From: Salinibacterium sp. G-O1
GTDB taxonomy: Bacteria > Actinomycetota > Actinomycetes > Actinomycetales > Microbacteriaceae
NCBI RefSeq assembly: GCF_030063305.1
Contig: NZ_JASISV010000004.1
Location: forward strand, 279,627 to 343,626
Direction of reading: 5' to 3'
Length of the DNA: 64,000 nt
This document shows positions 55,388 to 64,000 of the stretch, piece by piece. The notes under the pieces are model-generated. The model searched no databases, was not told where the DNA came from, and was given only the letters and a program-made list of their open reading frames with translations. The position numbers and the translations under genes were made by a program. The first letter of the stretch is position 1, and every line of letters begins with the position of its first letter.

Positions 55388-56937
55388 GCGACGAATCGAC
55401 AATGCCCGAAGAGCCCACCGGCGACGAGTTCGCCAAAGACGAGCTGTTCCCCGAGCAGGAAGAACTCGAAACCTCGAAGCGGCGCCCCGTGACGGCGCGC
55501 GGAATCGCGATCGTCGGCGGGCGTGCAGCAGTCGGTCTCGTGGGCATCGGCGTCGCAGCACTCACCATCGCGGCATCCACCTTTCTGCCCTTGCCGACCG
55601 TGCAGTCGACGGCACCCAGCACCCTCATCACCCCCGTGCCGACGGCGCAACAGCTCGTGTGCCCCGGCGGCATCCTGAGGCTGGCCAGTGACAGCGGTCA
55701 GGATGCGACGTTGGCGTCGGGTCTCGGCCCCGCCGCGGTGCGCTCCGGCAGCAGCTCGGGCTCCGTCGAATCGGTGGATGCAGCGAATTCGGATGCAGGC
55801 ACCGGCGGAACGTCGTCGGCGCCGACCATCATCAGCACCCCGCCGGACGCTGCCGACCCGGCCCAGAGGGTGCTGCTCAGCGGCGCACAGTCACAGCAGG
55901 TCGCCAGCGGTGACTATGTGGGTCTCGCGGCAGCCGACTGCGGCATCGCGCTCGGCGACAGCTGGCTGGCCGGTGGGGCGACCACCGTGGGACGCACCAC
56001 GCTGATCACCCTGACCAACCCCACCGAGGTCTCGGCGACGGTGAACCTGCAGTTGTTCGGCGAGGGCGGCGCGATCGCAGCCCCCGGCACGAGCGGGATC
56101 ATCGTGCCGGCGAGTGGCCAGCGTGTGCTGTCGCTTGCCGGGTTTGCACCGGGGCTCGTGTCGCCGGTGGTGCAGGTCACGAGTGCGGGCGGCCAGGTGC
56201 ACGCCACGATGCAGCAGTCGATCCTGCGCGGGCTTGACCCCGGCGGGGTCGACATCGTCGAGTCGTCGGCACCGCCGTCGGCCGTCAGCATCATTCCCGG
56301 CGTGGTCGTGACCGACCAGGACGCCGTGCAGTTGTTCAGCAGCACCGGCAGCGCCAGCGAGGTGCTCGACGATTCCACCGTGGTGCTGCGTCTCTTCGCA
56401 CCCGGAGATGGGGTCGTGCCGGTGACCGTGAGCGTGATTCCCGAAAGCGGAACGGGCTCGGGCGATTCCTTCTCGTACGATCTGGACGGCGGTCGGGTGG
56501 CCGACATCCCGTTCCATGAGCTTGAGGCAGGCTCATACACGGTCGTCGTGGAGTCGACGCGTCCCACCATCGCCTCGGTGCGCGCCAGCTCTGTGGTGGG
56601 CGAGTCCACCGACTTCGCGTGGTTCACCTCGGCCCAAAAACTCTCGTCGTCGGCCCAGTTCACGGCGGCACTCGGCCCGGCGCCGGTGCTGCACGTCTAC
56701 AACCCCACAGGTGTCGAGGCCACGGTTGCGGTGACGCCTCTCGGAGCCGAGGCGACGACGGTTGTCGTGCCGGCCGGAGCGTCCGCGGTGCTGCCCGTTC
56801 AGGGCGGGGAGAGCTACGGGCTCAGCGGATTCGACGCGCTGTACGCTGCGGTCAGCAGCTCGGGAGACGGAATGCTTGCCCGCTACACGGTGCACCCGCC
56901 CGGGGTGGGCTCGAGCCCGATCACGGTCTACCCGTAG
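55384..56937 (+). CDS. Membrane-anchored DUF5719-like protein
   Basis: 517-residue protein. A ~40-residue acidic cytoplasmic lead is followed by one transmembrane helix at about 40-62 (VGLVGIGVAALTIAAST) and a long Gly/Ser/Val-rich extracytoplasmic part built of repeated beta-sandwich-like segments (TLITLTNPTEVSATVNLQLF, VLHVYNPTGVEATVAVTPLG). This layout and its place after the large GT2 match DUF5719 proteins. Function unknown; a role with the GT2 in building an envelope glycan is inference. GTG start overlaps the upstream stop by four bases. Confidence 0.82.
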   Translation: MSDESTMPEEPTGDEFAKDELFPEQEELETSKRRPVTARGIAIVGGRAAVGLVGIGVAALTIAASTFLPLPTVQSTAPSTLITPVPTAQQLVCPGGILRLASDSGQDATLASGLGPAAVRSGSSSGSVESVDAANSDAGTGGTSSAPTIISTPPDAADPAQRVLLSGAQSQQVASGDYVGLAAADCGIALGDSWLAGGATTVGRTTLITLTNPTEVSATVNLQLFGEGGAIAAPGTSGIIVPASGQRVLSLAGFAPGLVSPVVQVTSAGGQVHATMQQSILRGLDPGGVDIVESSAPPSAVSIIPGVVVTDQDAVQLFSSTGSASEVLDDSTVVLRLFAPGDGVVPVTVSVIPESGTGSGDSFSYDLDGGRVADIPFHELEAGSYTVVVESTRPTIASVRASSVVGESTDFAWFTSAQKLSSSAQFTAALGPAPVLHVYNPTGVEATVAVTPLGAEATTVVVPAGASAVLPVQGGESYGLSGFDALYAAVSSSGDGMLARYTVHPPGVGSSPITVYP

Positions 56938-56972
56938 GGCTGCTGCTCGCGGATGGCGCCCGCCGAAAAGCG

Positions 56973-57010
56973 GATGTCAGTTCAGAGTGATGTCAGTCTG
57001 AACTGACATC
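56973..57010. terminator. Perfect 13-bp hairpin with a competing inner hairpin
   Basis: GATGTCAGTTCAG at 56973-56985 pairs with its exact complement at 56998-57010. The nine bases GATGTCAGT recur at 56989-56997 and can instead pair with ACTGACATC at 57002-57010 around a four-base loop. It lies between convergent genes, so bidirectional termination is the simple reading, but there is no T-tract. Confidence 0.55.
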
Positions 57011-57056
57011 GCATAAACGGCGGCAGCCGCGGCGGCCGGCCGGTGCCCGACGGCGG

Positions 57057-57500
57057 CTACAGGTGACGGAAGCGGTCAGGCGCCAGATCCCACGGATCCT
57101 TGCCCAGCAATTCGGCGACCGCCCGAAACACGCAGCTCTCCACCATCATTCGCTTGTGCATGTCGTCGTAGCGATGCAGGCGCGACAGTCTCTCGATGGG
57201 CAACCGGTAGAGGATGACGCGGCGCTGCTTCAACAGCACACGCCACCGGTCAACGGCAGGGCTCGCCCCGAGCTCAGACGGCATCCCGGCCACCTCGAAG
57301 ATGACATCGTCAAGCTCGTCGGGCCACAGGTCTTTCAGGTACTCCGCCGTCGAGGCGACGGTCATGTCGAACATGTCGACCCGGCTGCGTAGAAGAGGGA
57401 GGTTTGGCCCCGTGACAGCGGCGCGGATGCCACGACCGTGGCGGTCGCGCCAGCCTGGCCGGGCAGACCCTGACTGCGATTTCTTCGTCGGACCGGTCAC
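57057..57500 (-). CDS. Zincin-family (metallopeptidase-like) protein with degenerate active site
   Basis: 147-residue protein from GTG 57500. The middle matches the family of small actinobacterial metallopeptidase-like proteins (GPNLPLLRSRVDMFDMTVAS, VILYRLPIERLSRLHRYDDM). The place of the HExxH zinc motif reads MVESCVFRAVAELLGKDP, keeping the Glu but lacking the histidines, so it is probably not a protease. Comparable proteins lie beside DUF3499 and whiB2 in mycobacteria. GTG 57500 is preceded by TAGAAT at seven bases. Earlier in-frame starts overlap the divergent DUF3499 gene. Confidence 0.8.
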   Translation of the reverse strand: MTGPTKKSQSGSARPGWRDRHGRGIRAAVTGPNLPLLRSRVDMFDMTVASTAEYLKDLWPDELDDVIFEVAGMPSELGASPAVDRWRVLLKQRRVILYRLPIERLSRLHRYDDMHKRMMVESCVFRAVAELLGKDPWDLAPDRFRHL

Positions 57501-57507
57501 GTCGCCA

Positions 57508-57513
57508 ATTCTA
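57508..57513 (-). promoter_or_regulatory. Possible -10 box of the zincin-like gene
   Basis: TAGAAT on the minus strand, seven bases before GTG 57500. Close match to the TAnnnT consensus. Confidence 0.45.
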
Positions 57514-57549
57514 ACGGCGTGGCTCGCCCGCGCTGTCTGGGGTCGGACG

Positions 57550-57555
57550 TAGCCT
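57550..57555 (+). promoter_or_regulatory. Possible -10 box of the DUF3499 gene
   Basis: TAGCCT nine bases before ATG 57565. It is back-to-back with the box of the divergent gene. Confidence 0.4.
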
Positions 57556-57564
57556 TGGTGGGAA

Positions 57565-57780
57565 ATGAATGGTCGCCCGTGCAGCAAGGTCGCCTGTAGC
57601 CACGAGGCCACAGCCACCCTCACCTACGATTACGCGGATTCCATGGCCGTTCTCGGCCCGCTGAGCTACGCGTCGGAGCCGCACAGCTACGACCTTTGCG
57701 ATCGCCACGCCGATCGCATGTCCGTGCCGCAGGGATGGCAGGTCGTGCGCCACGTGGTGATGGGCAGCGAACTGCTCTAA
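57565..57780 (+). CDS. DUF3499-family small cysteine protein
   Basis: 71-residue protein. PCSKVACSHEATATLTYDYA, then ADSMAVLGPLSYASEPHSYD and LCDRHADRMSVPQGWQVVR, match the actinobacterial DUF3499 family, including its C-x4-C and C-x2-H pairs, which suggest a zinc-ribbon-like fold. Function unknown. It is almost always found in this neighbourhood (whiB, metallopeptidase-like gene, phosphomannomutase), and here it lies between the zincin-like gene and the HAD protein. The length is shorter than some members by a C-terminal tail. Confidence 0.88.
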   Translation: MNGRPCSKVACSHEATATLTYDYADSMAVLGPLSYASEPHSYDLCDRHADRMSVPQGWQVVRHVVMGSELL

Positions 57781-57804
57781 AGCAGCTCTCCGACCCCCGG
57801 CTGG

Positions 57805-57810
57805 TACTCT
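57805..57810 (+). promoter_or_regulatory. Possible -10 box of the phosphomannomutase-like gene
   Basis: TACTCT eight bases before GTG 57819. Confidence 0.4.
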
Positions 57811-57818
57811 CGGTCAAC

Positions 57819-58637
57819 GTGAGTACCACTGCAAACATCCGCGCCGTCGTGTTCGATCTGGACGACACCCTCGCGCCATCCAAATCGACCATGGATCCCG
57901 CGATGAGCGCCGCTCTTGCGAAGCTGCTCGACCGCGTGCCGGTCAGCATCATCTCCGGCGGTCGATTCGAGCAATTCGAGTCGCAGGCCCTCAACGGTTT
58001 CCAGGCCAGCGACGACGCACTGTCACGCCTGCACCTCATGCCCACCTGCGGCACCCGCTACTACCTGTGGCAGAACAGCTCATGGACGCTGCAGTACGCG
58101 GAAGACCTCACGGACGACGAGAAGGCGCGCGCCATCAGCACCCTCGAGGAGGGCGCTCGTGAGCTGGGGCTGTGGCATCCCGGCGCCTGGGGCGATCTCA
58201 TCGAAGACCGCGGCAGCCAGATCACCTTCTCGGCGCTCGGCCAGCAGGCCCCCGTTGCCGAGAAGCACGCGTGGGATCCTGACGGCGAAAAAAAGCGCGC
58301 ACTCTGGGCCTACGTCGCGCCCCGACTGCCCGACCTGGAGGTGCGCGGCGGCGGCTCGACCTCGATCGACATCACCCGCAAGGGCATCGATAAGGCCTAC
58401 GGCATCAGCAAGCTTGTCGAGAAGCTCGGACTGAACCTCGACGAGCTGCTCTTCATCGGCGACCGCCTCGACCCGACCGGTAACGACTACCCCGTTTACG
58501 CGATGGGGGTAGCCTCGGTCGCCATCCATGACTGGCACGGCACGCTGGCCGCCGTCGAAGCGCTGAACGACTGGCTCGACGCGCCGGATGCCGCCTTCCC
58601 CCTCACCACGATGGAACCCCTGCAGCGCAACCCGTAA
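57819..58637 (+). CDS. HAD-IIB phosphatase, eukaryote-type phosphomannomutase-like
   Basis: 272-residue protein. The HAD motif I AVVFDLDDTLAPSKSTMDPA has the DxDxT nucleophile; VSIISGGRFEQFESQAL is motif II; the cap region GSQITFSALGQQAP and the GGGSTSIDITRKGIDKAYGI segment resemble the sugar-phosphate-binding parts of eukaryotic PMM; GDRLDPTGNDYPV carries the motif IV acidic residue. It would interconvert mannose 6-phosphate and mannose 1-phosphate. In mycobacteria a phosphohexomutase of a different fold holds the comparable position next to DUF3499. A simple sugar phosphatase is the alternative reading. Confidence 0.82.
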   Translation: MSTTANIRAVVFDLDDTLAPSKSTMDPAMSAALAKLLDRVPVSIISGGRFEQFESQALNGFQASDDALSRLHLMPTCGTRYYLWQNSSWTLQYAEDLTDDEKARAISTLEEGARELGLWHPGAWGDLIEDRGSQITFSALGQQAPVAEKHAWDPDGEKKRALWAYVAPRLPDLEVRGGGSTSIDITRKGIDKAYGISKLVEKLGLNLDELLFIGDRLDPTGNDYPVYAMGVASVAIHDWHGTLAAVEALNDWLDAPDAAFPLTTMEPLQRNP

Positions 58638-58670
58638 GCGCAGGTTGCGCGGGCCTGCGAGAATAAGGGC

Positions 58671-60137
<1,467 letters not shown>

Positions 60138-60152
60138 GCCGAAACTGCCGCG

Positions 60153-61001
60153 CTAGCCGCGGTCGGGGAACCCGCGCGGCATGCCGCCGAGCACGGGGGC
60201 CAGTCGTTCCAGGCCGGCGCGCTCGAGGTCGAGGGCGGCGGACTCCCTGTCGCGCCGCACCGAGACGACGGCAGCGAGAAACAACTCGGCATTGCCTGCC
60301 GGGACCGGCGACACGAAGACGCTCACCTCGTCGGCGAGCTCGCGGCTGAGACGCTCCCGCGTCTCGGGGGTCAGGGAGGCGGCCTGCGCCAGGAAGGCCG
60401 CGACCCGGCGTGCGAGCGCATCGGGCAGAGTCGCGACATCCGCAGTCCTGGCCCACTCGGCAAGCGCGGTCGGCACACCATAGACGGGCGTGACCAGCTT
60501 CGAGACGCGCTCGTTCTGACTGTAGGTTCCGGCGACGAGGTCGCCGAGGCGCTTGGCCCGACCATTCAGCAGGGCGATGATCGCGGCCATTCCGCCGAAC
60601 GTCATAAAGATTTCGAAAATGCCCGTCAGGGCCCGGATGAAAGCGTGCCTGAAGCCGATCGAGCCGCCATCGTCGCGCACGATCCGTGAGCCGACGGCCA
60701 GCTTGCCGAGAGACTTGCCCTGGCTGAGGGTCTCGACGGCGGTGGGAATCACCACGAGGCACAGCACGAGAGCCACGACGCTGATGGCCGTGATGAGCGC
60801 CTGGTCGAGGCCGAGCTGGTCGGCCAGCGTGATCATCACGATGACGATGGCAATATAACTGCCGAAATAGACGATGAAATCGATGATCGTTCCGGCGGCT
60901 CGAAGCACGAAACTGGATGGCCGAAGATCGAGAGCGACGGCCTCGCCCGTCACGAGCTCCTGAAGATCTTCGTCGTGCTCGACTGAGTCTTCTCTGGCCA
61001 T
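60153..61001 (-). CDS. RDD-family membrane protein
   Basis: 282-residue protein. RPSSFVLRAAGTIIDFIVYF begins the RDD domain (Arg, then Asp in the first helix), with four or so transmembrane helices to about residue 155; LSQGKSLGKLAVGSRIVRDD and RAKRLGDLVAGT are the standard RDD loops. The remaining ~110 residues are soluble and cytoplasmic. ATG 61001 was chosen because the domain starts just after it; a longer frame runs into the divergent gene. Family function unknown; RDD genes often lie next to spoIIM-type genes, as here. Confidence 0.88.
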   Translation of the reverse strand: MAREDSVEHDEDLQELVTGEAVALDLRPSSFVLRAAGTIIDFIVYFGSYIAIVIVMITLADQLGLDQALITAISVVALVLCLVVIPTAVETLSQGKSLGKLAVGSRIVRDDGGSIGFRHAFIRALTGIFEIFMTFGGMAAIIALLNGRAKRLGDLVAGTYSQNERVSKLVTPVYGVPTALAEWARTADVATLPDALARRVAAFLAQAASLTPETRERLSRELADEVSVFVSPVPAGNAELFLAAVVSVRRDRESAALDLERAGLERLAPVLGGMPRGFPDRG

Positions 61002-61017
61002 GCCATCATTTAAGCAG

Positions 61018-62013
61018 ATGGACCTCGATGCATACACAGCCGCCCACCGCGAAGAGTGGGATCGCCTTGCCGAGCTCGGCTCACGGCGGCGATTCAGTGG
61101 CGCCGAATCCGATGAACTGATCGACCGGTACCAGTCCGGGGCGACGCAACTCTCGGCGATCAAGACCACCTCGGGCCAGTCGGTGCAGGGCGACAGGCTG
61201 TCGCTGTGGCTGAGCCGGGCGCGGCTGCGGTTTACCGGAGCATCCACCAACGTGCTCAGCCAGATTCCGCGATTCTTCGCCGCCCAACTGCCGGCGGCCC
61301 TGTTCCGCATTCGATGGCTGTGCCTGGCGGTGGCCGCGGCATCCGTCGTCATCGCGTTTCTCTATGCGTGGTGGGCAACCGCAAATCCCGCGGTGCTCGC
61401 CACCCTCGGCTCGACCGACGCGCTCGAGAAATACGCGAAAGAAGATTTCGTTAACTACTACTCCGAGAACTCCGGAACCTCGTTCACGAGTTTCGTGTGG
61501 ACGAACAACGCGTGGCTTGCCGCCCAGTGCATCGCGTTCGGGATCGTCGGCGTCTACGCGCCGTACCTTCTGTTCACGAACGCGCAGAGCCTCGGGATGA
61601 CCGCGGCCATCATGAATGAGTTCGACCGCCTCGACGTGTTCTTCCTGTACATCGCCCCGCACGGGCAGCTCGAGCTGTACTCGATCTTCGTGGCGGGGGC
61701 GACGGGGATGCGCATCTTCTGGGCGTGGATCGCGCCCGGCGCCCGCACCCGCGCGCAGTCGCTCTCGCAGGAGGGTCGCGCCATGTTCACCATCGTCATC
61801 GGGCTGATCCTCGCGTTGCTCGTGTCTGGCCTGATTGAAGGACTCATCACGCGGCAGGACTGGCCGTGGCCGATCAAAATCGGCATCGGCACTGTCGCCC
61901 TCGGCGCCTTCCTCTTCTACCAGTGGGTCGTCGGGCGCAGGGCCGCCCGCGCGGGCGAGACCGGCGATCTCGAGGAGTTCGAGGCTGGAGCCACGCAGCT
62001 CGTCGCAGGCTAG
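61018..62013 (+). CDS. SpoIIM-family membrane protein
   Basis: 331-residue protein. The N-terminal DLDAYTAAHREEWDRLAELG and RRFSGAESDELIDRYQSGAT are typical of actinobacterial SpoIIM-like proteins. About five transmembrane helices follow; NNAWLAAQCIAFGIVGVYAP, ILPHG-like FFLYIAPHGQLELYSIFVAG is the conserved core. ATG 61018 was chosen on family grounds; ATG 61000 overlaps the divergent rdd start by two bases. Function outside sporulation is unknown; such proteins are paired with RDD proteins in vesicle- or envelope-related loci. Confidence 0.88.
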   Translation: MDLDAYTAAHREEWDRLAELGSRRRFSGAESDELIDRYQSGATQLSAIKTTSGQSVQGDRLSLWLSRARLRFTGASTNVLSQIPRFFAAQLPAALFRIRWLCLAVAAASVVIAFLYAWWATANPAVLATLGSTDALEKYAKEDFVNYYSENSGTSFTSFVWTNNAWLAAQCIAFGIVGVYAPYLLFTNAQSLGMTAAIMNEFDRLDVFFLYIAPHGQLELYSIFVAGATGMRIFWAWIAPGARTRAQSLSQEGRAMFTIVIGLILALLVSGLIEGLITRQDWPWPIKIGIGTVALGAFLFYQWVVGRRAARAGETGDLEEFEAGATQLVAG

Positions 62014-62041
62014 CCTTGTTTTGATTCGTTCACGATAAGCG

Positions 62042-62047
62042 TAGGGT
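62042..62047 (+). promoter_or_regulatory. Putative -10 box of a leaderless fur-cat promoter
   Basis: TAGGGT, six bases, ATG at 62054. An A/T-rich stretch just upstream (62016-62040, with TTGATT at 62021) could hold the -35 region and an operator for the Fur-family protein. Confidence 0.55.
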
Positions 62048-62053
62048 GTAGGC

Positions 62054-62503
62054 ATGCCCTCCACCGCCGAAGCCGTCCTGCGCAACGCGGGACTGCGCAT
62101 CACGGACGGCCGTCTGCGGGTGCTCAGCGCGCTCACCAGGATGCCGCACTCCTCGGCTCTGGCGCTGCACGCCGAGCTGGGGCAGGATGCCACGTCGGTG
62201 CAGTCAGTGCACAACGCCCTCGCCGCGCTCACCGAGGCGGGACTGCTGCGGCGCATCGAGCCCGCAGGCTCCGCGGCCCTGTATGAGCTCAACGAGAACG
62301 ACAACCACCACCACCTGGTGTGCAACACCTGCCGCCGCGTGGTCGACGTGGAGTGCGTCACCGGCCACGCTCCCTGCCTGTCCCCATCGGACAGCGCCGG
62401 CTTCCAGATCTCGACGGCGGAGGTGACGTTCTGGGGAATGTGCCAGGACTGCGCCGCCCTCGACCCCATCCATTCTTCGACAATCAACGAGAAGGAACTA
62501 TGA
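62054..62503 (+). CDS. Fur-family metalloregulator
   Basis: 149-residue protein. A winged-helix DNA-binding part (about 1-80) contains [20 protein letters not shown]. The dimerisation part has [20 protein letters not shown] with the His-rich regulatory site and the first CxxC, and WGMCQDCAA with the second CxxC of the structural zinc site. It overlaps the catalase gene by four bases (ATGA), so it most likely represses catalase and itself in response to peroxide or iron, as FurA-katG or PerR-katA pairs do. Whether it senses iron or peroxide cannot be told. Confidence 0.93.
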   Translation: MPSTAEAVLRNAGLRITDGRLRVLSALTRMPHSSALALHAELGQDATSVQSVHNALAALTEAGLLRRIEPAGSAALYELNENDNHHHLVCNTCRRVVDVECVTGHAPCLSPSDSAGFQISTAEVTFWGMCQDCAALDPIHSSTINEKEL

Positions 62504-63951
62504 CTGACAATTTCACCACCAGCCAGAGCGGTGCGCCGCTGACCAGTGACGAGCATTCGCTCACCGCCGGGCCAGACGGCAGCACAGTCCTGCACGACAG
62601 GTTCCTCGTCGAGAAGCTCGCCGCGTTCAACCGCGAGCGGGTGCCGGAGCGCAACCCCCACGCCAAGGGCGGTGGAGCCTTCGGCGAGTTCGAGGTCACC
62701 GAGGACGTCTCGCAATACACCCGTGCCGCCGTCTTCCAGCCGGGCGCGAAGAGCGAGATGTTGTTGCGCTTTTCATCCGTCGCCGGAGAGCAGGGCTCGC
62801 CCGACACCTGGCGCGACGTGCGTGGCTACGCGCTGCGGTTCTACACGACCGAGGGCAACTACGACATCGTCGGGAACAACACCCCGATCTTCTTCATCCG
62901 TGACGCCATGAAGTTCCCGGACTTCATCCACTCGCAGAAGCGCCTCGGCGGTTCGGGACTGCGTGACGCCGACATGCAGTGGGACTTCTGGACCCTGTCA
63001 CCGGAGTCAGCCCACCAGGTGACCTACCTGATGGGGGACCGCGGGCTGTCGAAGTCGTGGCGCCACCTCAACGGCTACGGCTCGCACACCTACCAGTGGA
63101 TCAACGCCGCCGGTGAGCGCCACTGGGTGCAGTACCACTTCAAGTCGCGCCAGGGAGTGGAGCGCATGAGCGCGGAGGAGGGCGAGAAGCTCGCCGGATC
63201 TGACGCCGACTACTACCGCCGCGACCTGCACAACGCGATCGAGACCGGAGACTTCCCGACCTGGGATGTCTTCGTGCAGATCATGCCGTACGAGGATGCG
63301 AAGACCTACCGCTTCAACCCCTTCGACATCACCAAGACGTGGTCGCACGCCGACTACCCGCTGGTGAAGGTCGGCCATTACACGCTGAACCGCAACCCGC
63401 AGAACTTCTTCGCAGAGATCGAGCAGGCGGCGTTCTCGCCCGCGAACCTCGTTCCCGGCATCGACATCAGCCCAGACAAGATGCTGATGGCGCGCGTGCA
63501 CTCCTACCCGGATGCCCAGCGCCACCGCATCGGAACGAACTACAACGAGCTTCCGGTCAACAAGCCGCACGCGGCATCCGTCTCGAACTACCAGCACGAG
63601 GGCAACATGCGGTACGAGTTCAGTGACGCGACCACGCGCACGTACACCCCGAACTCCTACGGCGGACCAGCCGCAGACCCGACCCGCTCGGGCGAGGGCA
63701 GCTGGGAGTCTGACGGAACCCTCACCCGAGCCGCGGCAACGCTGCACTCGGAAGACGACGACTTCGGGCAGGCCGGCACGCTCTACCGCGACGTCTTCGA
63801 CGCGGACTCCAAGGCGCGCCTGCTGGTGACGCTCACGGGACAGGGCGGCGGCATCACTGTTCCCGCGATCCGCGAGCGCTTCTTCCAGTACTGGTCGAAC
63901 GTGGATGCCACGCTCGGCGCTTCGCTGCGCACGACCGTCGGGTCGCTCTAG
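62500..63951 (+). CDS. katA: Monofunctional haem catalase
   Basis: 483-residue clade-type small-subunit catalase. The distal active site is [20 protein letters not shown] with the catalytic His; [20 protein letters not shown] and [20 protein letters not shown] (distal Asn region) follow; the proximal haem tyrosine is in [14 protein letters not shown]. It degrades hydrogen peroxide. AGAAGGA precedes the ATG at 62500, which overlaps the fur stop. No N- or C-terminal extension, so it is a small-subunit enzyme. Confidence 0.96.
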   Translation: MTDNFTTSQSGAPLTSDEHSLTAGPDGSTVLHDRFLVEKLAAFNRERVPERNPHAKGGGAFGEFEVTEDVSQYTRAAVFQPGAKSEMLLRFSSVAGEQGSPDTWRDVRGYALRFYTTEGNYDIVGNNTPIFFIRDAMKFPDFIHSQKRLGGSGLRDADMQWDFWTLSPESAHQVTYLMGDRGLSKSWRHLNGYGSHTYQWINAAGERHWVQYHFKSRQGVERMSAEEGEKLAGSDADYYRRDLHNAIETGDFPTWDVFVQIMPYEDAKTYRFNPFDITKTWSHADYPLVKVGHYTLNRNPQNFFAEIEQAAFSPANLVPGIDISPDKMLMARVHSYPDAQRHRIGTNYNELPVNKPHAASVSNYQHEGNMRYEFSDATTRTYTPNSYGGPAADPTRSGEGSWESDGTLTRAAATLHSEDDDFGQAGTLYRDVFDADSKARLLVTLTGQGGGITVPAIRERFFQYWSNVDATLGASLRTTVGSL

Positions 63952-63962
63952 CCCACCCAGTC

Positions 63963-63988
63963 ACGGCCGGCCCCTCGGGGTCGGCCGT
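63963..63988 (+). terminator. Terminator after katA
   Basis: ACGGCCGGCCCC and GGGGTCGGCCGT form a 12-pair stem with one G-T pair and a very short loop (the innermost C-G pair probably opens), starting 11 bases after the katA stop and followed by TT. Intrinsic terminator of the fur-katA operon. Confidence 0.7.
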
Positions 63989-64000
63989 TTCGCGGTTAAG

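Noticed and set aside
58638..58670. Possible SAH riboswitch before ahcY
   Set aside because: The gap is only 33 bases, too short for any known SAH or SAM riboswitch.
61081..62715. 544-codon open frame on the minus strand across spoIIM, fur and katA
   Set aside because: It crosses three well-identified plus-strand genes and shows no domain.

Overview
The window is a GC-rich, densely packed actinobacterial chromosome segment. GTG and TTG starts, ATGA/GTGA overlaps between neighbouring genes, a WhiB regulator, an AccD/AccE acyl-CoA carboxylase, an LCP protein, a DUF3499 protein and an RDD/SpoIIM pair all point to Actinomycetota. The mix of genes most resembles Microbacteriaceae; the genus cannot be fixed from sequence alone. 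No rRNA, tRNA, CRISPR array, insertion sequence or prophage gene was recognised.

Left housekeeping block (1-12571): biotin carboxylase (partial), Maf, an RNA (uracil-5)-methyltransferase, a three-gene two-component operon, acyl-CoA carboxylase epsilon and beta, biotin ligase, a PH-domain membrane protein, GtrA, PurK, PurE and an LCP ligase. The order accA, maf, accE, accD, birA, PH protein, gtrA, purK, purE resembles the corresponding mycobacterial region as I recall it.

Surface glycan block (about 11200-47435): all four dTDP-L-rhamnose genes (rmlA-D), eight GT4-type and three GT2-type glycosyltransferases, two tandem GDP-mannose 4,6-dehydratases, two further sugar epimerase/dehydratases, a Wzm/Wzt-type polysaccharide ABC exporter whose two halves lie 6.6 kb apart, an OafA-like acyltransferase with an SGNH domain, a GtrA/GtrB/large-membrane-protein set that looks like a three-component glycosylation system, two O-antigen-ligase/polymerase-like membrane proteins, and two secreted proteins with C-terminal DUF4214 modules (one a chymotrypsin-like protease). 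Together they look like a system that makes, exports, decorates and attaches a rhamnose- and 6-deoxyhexose-containing cell-wall polysaccharide.

Right block (47499-63951): acyl-CoA dehydrogenase, mannose-6-phosphate isomerase, a GlxA-type regulator, a 41-residue membrane peptide, GalE, WhiB, a very large GT2-membrane fusion, a DUF5719-like protein, a degenerate zincin-family protein, DUF3499, a eukaryote-type phosphomannomutase-like HAD protein, S-adenosylhomocysteinase, RDD and SpoIIM membrane proteins, and a Fur-family regulator overlapping a catalase. ManA and the phosphomannomutase-like protein would supply mannose 1-phosphate, and GalE UDP-galactose.

A recurring regulatory pattern is a TAnnnT hexamer exactly six bases before a start codon at seven genes (six to nine at several more), which suggests widespread leaderless transcription. 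Coordinates of start codons were revised where this box, a ribosome-binding site, a four-base overlap or the family's usual N-terminus decided the matter.
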